32,499 nt of DNA, taken from positions 1-32,499 of IMG/VR virus record IMGVR_UViG_3300031963_010483; one strand, given 5' to 3'. Below, piece after piece: positions 30,074 through 32,499 of this stretch. A model generated the notes under the pieces. The model was not told the origin of the DNA. It saw nothing but the letters and a program-made list of their open reading frames with translations, and did not search any database. The translations under genes were made by a program, and so were the position numbers. The number at the start of each line of letters is the position of its first letter. Within the stretch, counting starts at the first letter, position 1. This DNA is from a virus.

Positions 30074-32499
30074 TTACTTAATCAAACTACTCAATTGCTT
30101 CTTGAATGACTCCACATCATTCAACTGATTATACCAATCGCCACTTTTGCCACCATAATAACCACGACGATCATCAATCTGCAAAAGAGGATTAGTATCC
30201 TTCTTTAGTTCTCTCAGATTGCCTGTTACTTGGGTGCTACCAACAATATACTTCAACATCGGGTTGCTGTCAACTGCTTCTTTAAGAGTTTTTCTAAGAT
30301 TGTCAATTGAAGGCAGACTAATACTATTGCTAGTTGATGTTTTAATATATTTTGTATATTTATTATCAACACCGTACAAATTGGTCAACATTTGAACCAG
30401 ACTATTATATAGTACATTAGTCTCTCTGACCAACTGACTATTAACACCATTGATGCCAAGATCATTTAGCAGTTTACTCATATGACCAAAATAATCGTTA
30501 GCCTTAAATCGTTCAATATCAAAAGTTGATCTATGAACAGTATCACTAAAGAACTCCATAATCATGCAGTGGTCGATAGCCTTAACCAGCGTAGCATTAT
30601 TAATTTGACTACCATAATCAAGACCAAAGATATTTAGAATATGGAAAAGAATCTGACGATCAACATAACCATGATGAAAATATTTATATTGATTAGGCTG
30701 ATCGTCTTTACCATATTCTTTCCGACAATATTCAACAAGACCATTAAATTGTGATACAGTATCAAACTTCTTGGTCTTAATTTTCTTTAGACGATCCACC
30801 ATGAAATCATTAAACGGTACAAGATTATAGCCTTCCTTGGTTAATTTTTCCACAAAGTTATGCTTAATTGCATAGATATTTGTATTACCAATAAGTTGCT
30901 TTGCATTATCATCTGAAAGGTAGTAAAATATTGCACTAACTTCTGGAATATCTTGATTCTGCACGGTCTTATATCTAAGAATTGGCACATAAACAATAGA
31001 ATCTTCCTCAAGCATATCATCAAGACGAGATTCACTCATCTCTCTCATGTGTGAGGTATCATTATAGCCAATACTAAGAGCAGTAGTATCCTTATGATTT
31101 CCAATGATTAGGAAAGCATCCTGACTACTAACACTACCCTGACTACTTCTAGTGCTATTCTTGCGTGGATTATTGTTCTTGATCAAATCCTTATAGTCAG
31201 AAACCATGAGGATATTTTCTGATCCAACATCATTAATCAGATCATCAAAACCCTCATCACTCTTGGTGTAGTCCTTAGTATCAATCATCAGATAAGCAAA
31301 GCAATCGTTCTGGTTACAATAACGAGTAACAATCTTCTTTGCTGTTTCTTCTGTCTTAATATCACACTGGAAGAAAGCCATCTTGCCATTCTTCTTCTGA
31401 CTATTCCAATACTGATAGCCTTTACCAGTCAGAGTTTCGTGATGAATCTTATCTGTCTGATAAACTAAACGACGAGAACGATAGCCAGTGCTTCTGTAGT
31501 TAAAAACGTACAGACTCTTTCCGGCCTTGATCTTATATTCCAAGTCCTCACCACTGTTGATATTGTGGGTCTTATTATTAGAGTCTGTCCATGTTGCACC
31601 CACTCCCCAACCACCAGCAAGATCATTCATTGTATAATATGTAGCAATTGCTTCTACCTTAGTTTTAGCAGCAGCAATCTTCTTGCTGAACATTTCCTTC
31701 ATTTCGAGGAAAATATCCTGAGTCTTATCACGCAGAGTTTTAACTACTGCTTTGGTATACTGCAATCCTTCACGGCTAACATCCATCTCCAAATCACCAA
31801 TACCAAAGTCAAGTTCAAGATAAAGACCCTGACCAATGATTTCTCCCACAAAAGCCTTCCATGAAGCAATATCTGCCTTATTGAAAGCACGATTCCACTT
31901 GGCAATATGATCTGGAGTTTCTTGCTTATCTTCACCAATAAGATGAGAGGTAACTACCGGATAAGCAATATTACCCATGATAGCAACAACACCACTATCA
32001 ATACGATGATATTGGGTGGGAAACAGATTGTTATTAACTCTGCAAACTCTCCAGCCATCACCGTCAATCACAATATTACGATTGCTATATTCCTTGGAGA
32101 AATCTGTACCAATTCCACCAGAAATAATAGGCTTATTCTTAAAGTAGTGGAAAATACGAATAGCCTTCTGACTAAACTCATGAAAATCGTGTTGCTTAAC
32201 AGCAAAACTAATTTCCAGACCATTAGGTTCATCAGTATCAATAGTATGGAGCAAATTAAGGGTTGGCACACCACTATCATCCATAGCAGCAATATAAGTA
32301 TACTGCTTACCATTATAATAAGAGGTTGTGGTAAAACTCTTGGTATAAGCAAACGGACTCTTAGACCCTAGACCAAGACAGCCCACAAAATCATTACTAT
32401 CATTCTTATTGCTTGCACCATAAGTGGTATAAAGATTCTCCATATCGGTCTGACTAAGACCAGTACCAAAATCTCTCACACTAAAATTAGGATCACCAG
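30074..32499 (-). CDS. rIIA-like GHKL-type ATPase protein, N-terminus outside window (partial)
   Basis: At least 807 residues are visible and the frame is open to the window edge; the GTG at 32477-32479 is an internal Val (reads GDPNFSVRDFGTGLS). DFGTGLS is the second ATP-binding motif of GHKL ATPases (DxGxG), followed by the GLGSKSPFAYT motif (G2 box). The first motif (N box) must lie beyond the edge. This arrangement is that of rIIA-like proteins, usually about 725-850 residues. The rest of the chain is a long helical and beta mixture without further motifs I recognise. It probably acts with the rIIB-like protein downstream. Confidence 0.85.
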   Translation of the reverse strand, partial: GDPNFSVRDFGTGLSQTDMENLYTTYGASNKNDSNDFVGCLGLGSKSPFAYTKSFTTTSYYNGKQYTYIAAMDDSGVPTLNLLHTIDTDEPNGLEISFAVKQHDFHEFSQKAIRIFHYFKNKPIISGGIGTDFSKEYSNRNIVIDGDGWRVCRVNNNLFPTQYHRIDSGVVAIMGNIAYPVVTSHLIGEDKQETPDHIAKWNRAFNKADIASWKAFVGEIIGQGLYLELDFGIGDLEMDVSREGLQYTKAVVKTLRDKTQDIFLEMKEMFSKKIAAAKTKVEAIATYYTMNDLAGGWGVGATWTDSNNKTHNINSGEDLEYKIKAGKSLYVFNYRSTGYRSRRLVYQTDKIHHETLTGKGYQYWNSQKKNGKMAFFQCDIKTEETAKKIVTRYCNQNDCFAYLMIDTKDYTKSDEGFDDLINDVGSENILMVSDYKDLIKNNNPRKNSTRSSQGSVSSQDAFLIIGNHKDTTALSIGYNDTSHMREMSESRLDDMLEEDSIVYVPILRYKTVQNQDIPEVSAIFYYLSDDNAKQLIGNTNIYAIKHNFVEKLTKEGYNLVPFNDFMVDRLKKIKTKKFDTVSQFNGLVEYCRKEYGKDDQPNQYKYFHHGYVDRQILFHILNIFGLDYGSQINNATLVKAIDHCMIMEFFSDTVHRSTFDIERFKANDYFGHMSKLLNDLGINGVNSQLVRETNVLYNSLVQMLTNLYGVDNKYTKYIKTSTSNSISLPSIDNLRKTLKEAVDSNPMLKYIVGSTQVTGNLRELKKDTNPLLQIDDRRGYYGGKSGDWYNQLNDVESFKKQLSSLIK

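Noticed and set aside
31907-32371. Plus-strand open frame of 154 codons opposite the rIIA-like gene
   Set aside because: It is antisense to a well-supported gene, has no recognisable domain, and all other genes run on the minus strand.
1-32499. CRISPR array, insertion sequence, integrase or attachment site
   Set aside because: I saw no regular direct repeats with spacers, no transposase or integrase motif, and no terminal inverted repeats.

Overview
This window looks like part of a tailed bacteriophage genome (Caudoviricetes). It is AT-rich and tightly packed. Every supported gene lies on the minus strand, so transcription runs from right (high coordinates) to left, with frequent ATGA-type overlaps. 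The rIIA-like and rIIB-like genes at the right end point to a T4-type or otherwise large myovirus-like phage. The Mtd_N-type tail fibre, a phage-style sigma factor, a holin-like protein and small Cys-rich phage proteins fit this. No terminase, portal, capsid or polymerase gene is visible, so this is an internal slice. The host cannot be named. Sec signal peptides on two products suggest a bacterium in which exported phage proteins are useful.

Right part (about 24-32.5 kb): rIIA-like (cut by the window edge), rIIB-like, a divergent tRNA gene, two unknown genes, a RuvB-like ATPase, a periplasmic thioredoxin-like protein, an AlkB-like dioxygenase, an exported trypsin-like protease, an intracellular-subtilisin-like protease and a glycosyltransferase. 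This mixes lysis control, DNA repair and proteolysis.

Middle (about 15.8-24 kb): a glycan and nucleotide block. It holds a GT32-like transferase, a macro-domain protein behind a very good sigma70-type promoter, a GDP-mannose 3,5-epimerase-like enzyme, a two-domain transferase (GT-A plus fucosyltransferase-like), a nucleoside deoxyribosyltransferase-like protein, a GMP reductase with an insertion, and a GT4-like transferase. Together they suggest GDP-sugar and purine remodelling, perhaps for decorating the virion or host surface.

Left-middle (about 10-15.8 kb): Cys-rich and head-type small proteins, a sigma-70-family factor, three unknown small proteins, a ClpP-like protease, a DeoC-like barrel without the catalytic lysines, and a Gly-rich probable structural protein.

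Left (0-10 kb): the 1040-residue tail fibre, its small partner, a repeat-rich adhesin-like protein, a GATase-like virion-type protein, then a run of small membrane proteins with a papain-like peptidase, probably a lysis or envelope module.

The most unusual signal is not a gene. A short motif, GGTGTA followed by an AT-rich tetramer (best case GGTG-TATAAT), sits just after a stop codon and 24-46 nt before a start codon in six separate gaps. Two of these copies are near-identical over about 26 nt although 21.7 kb apart. It is a good candidate for the promoter read by the phage's own sigma factor.
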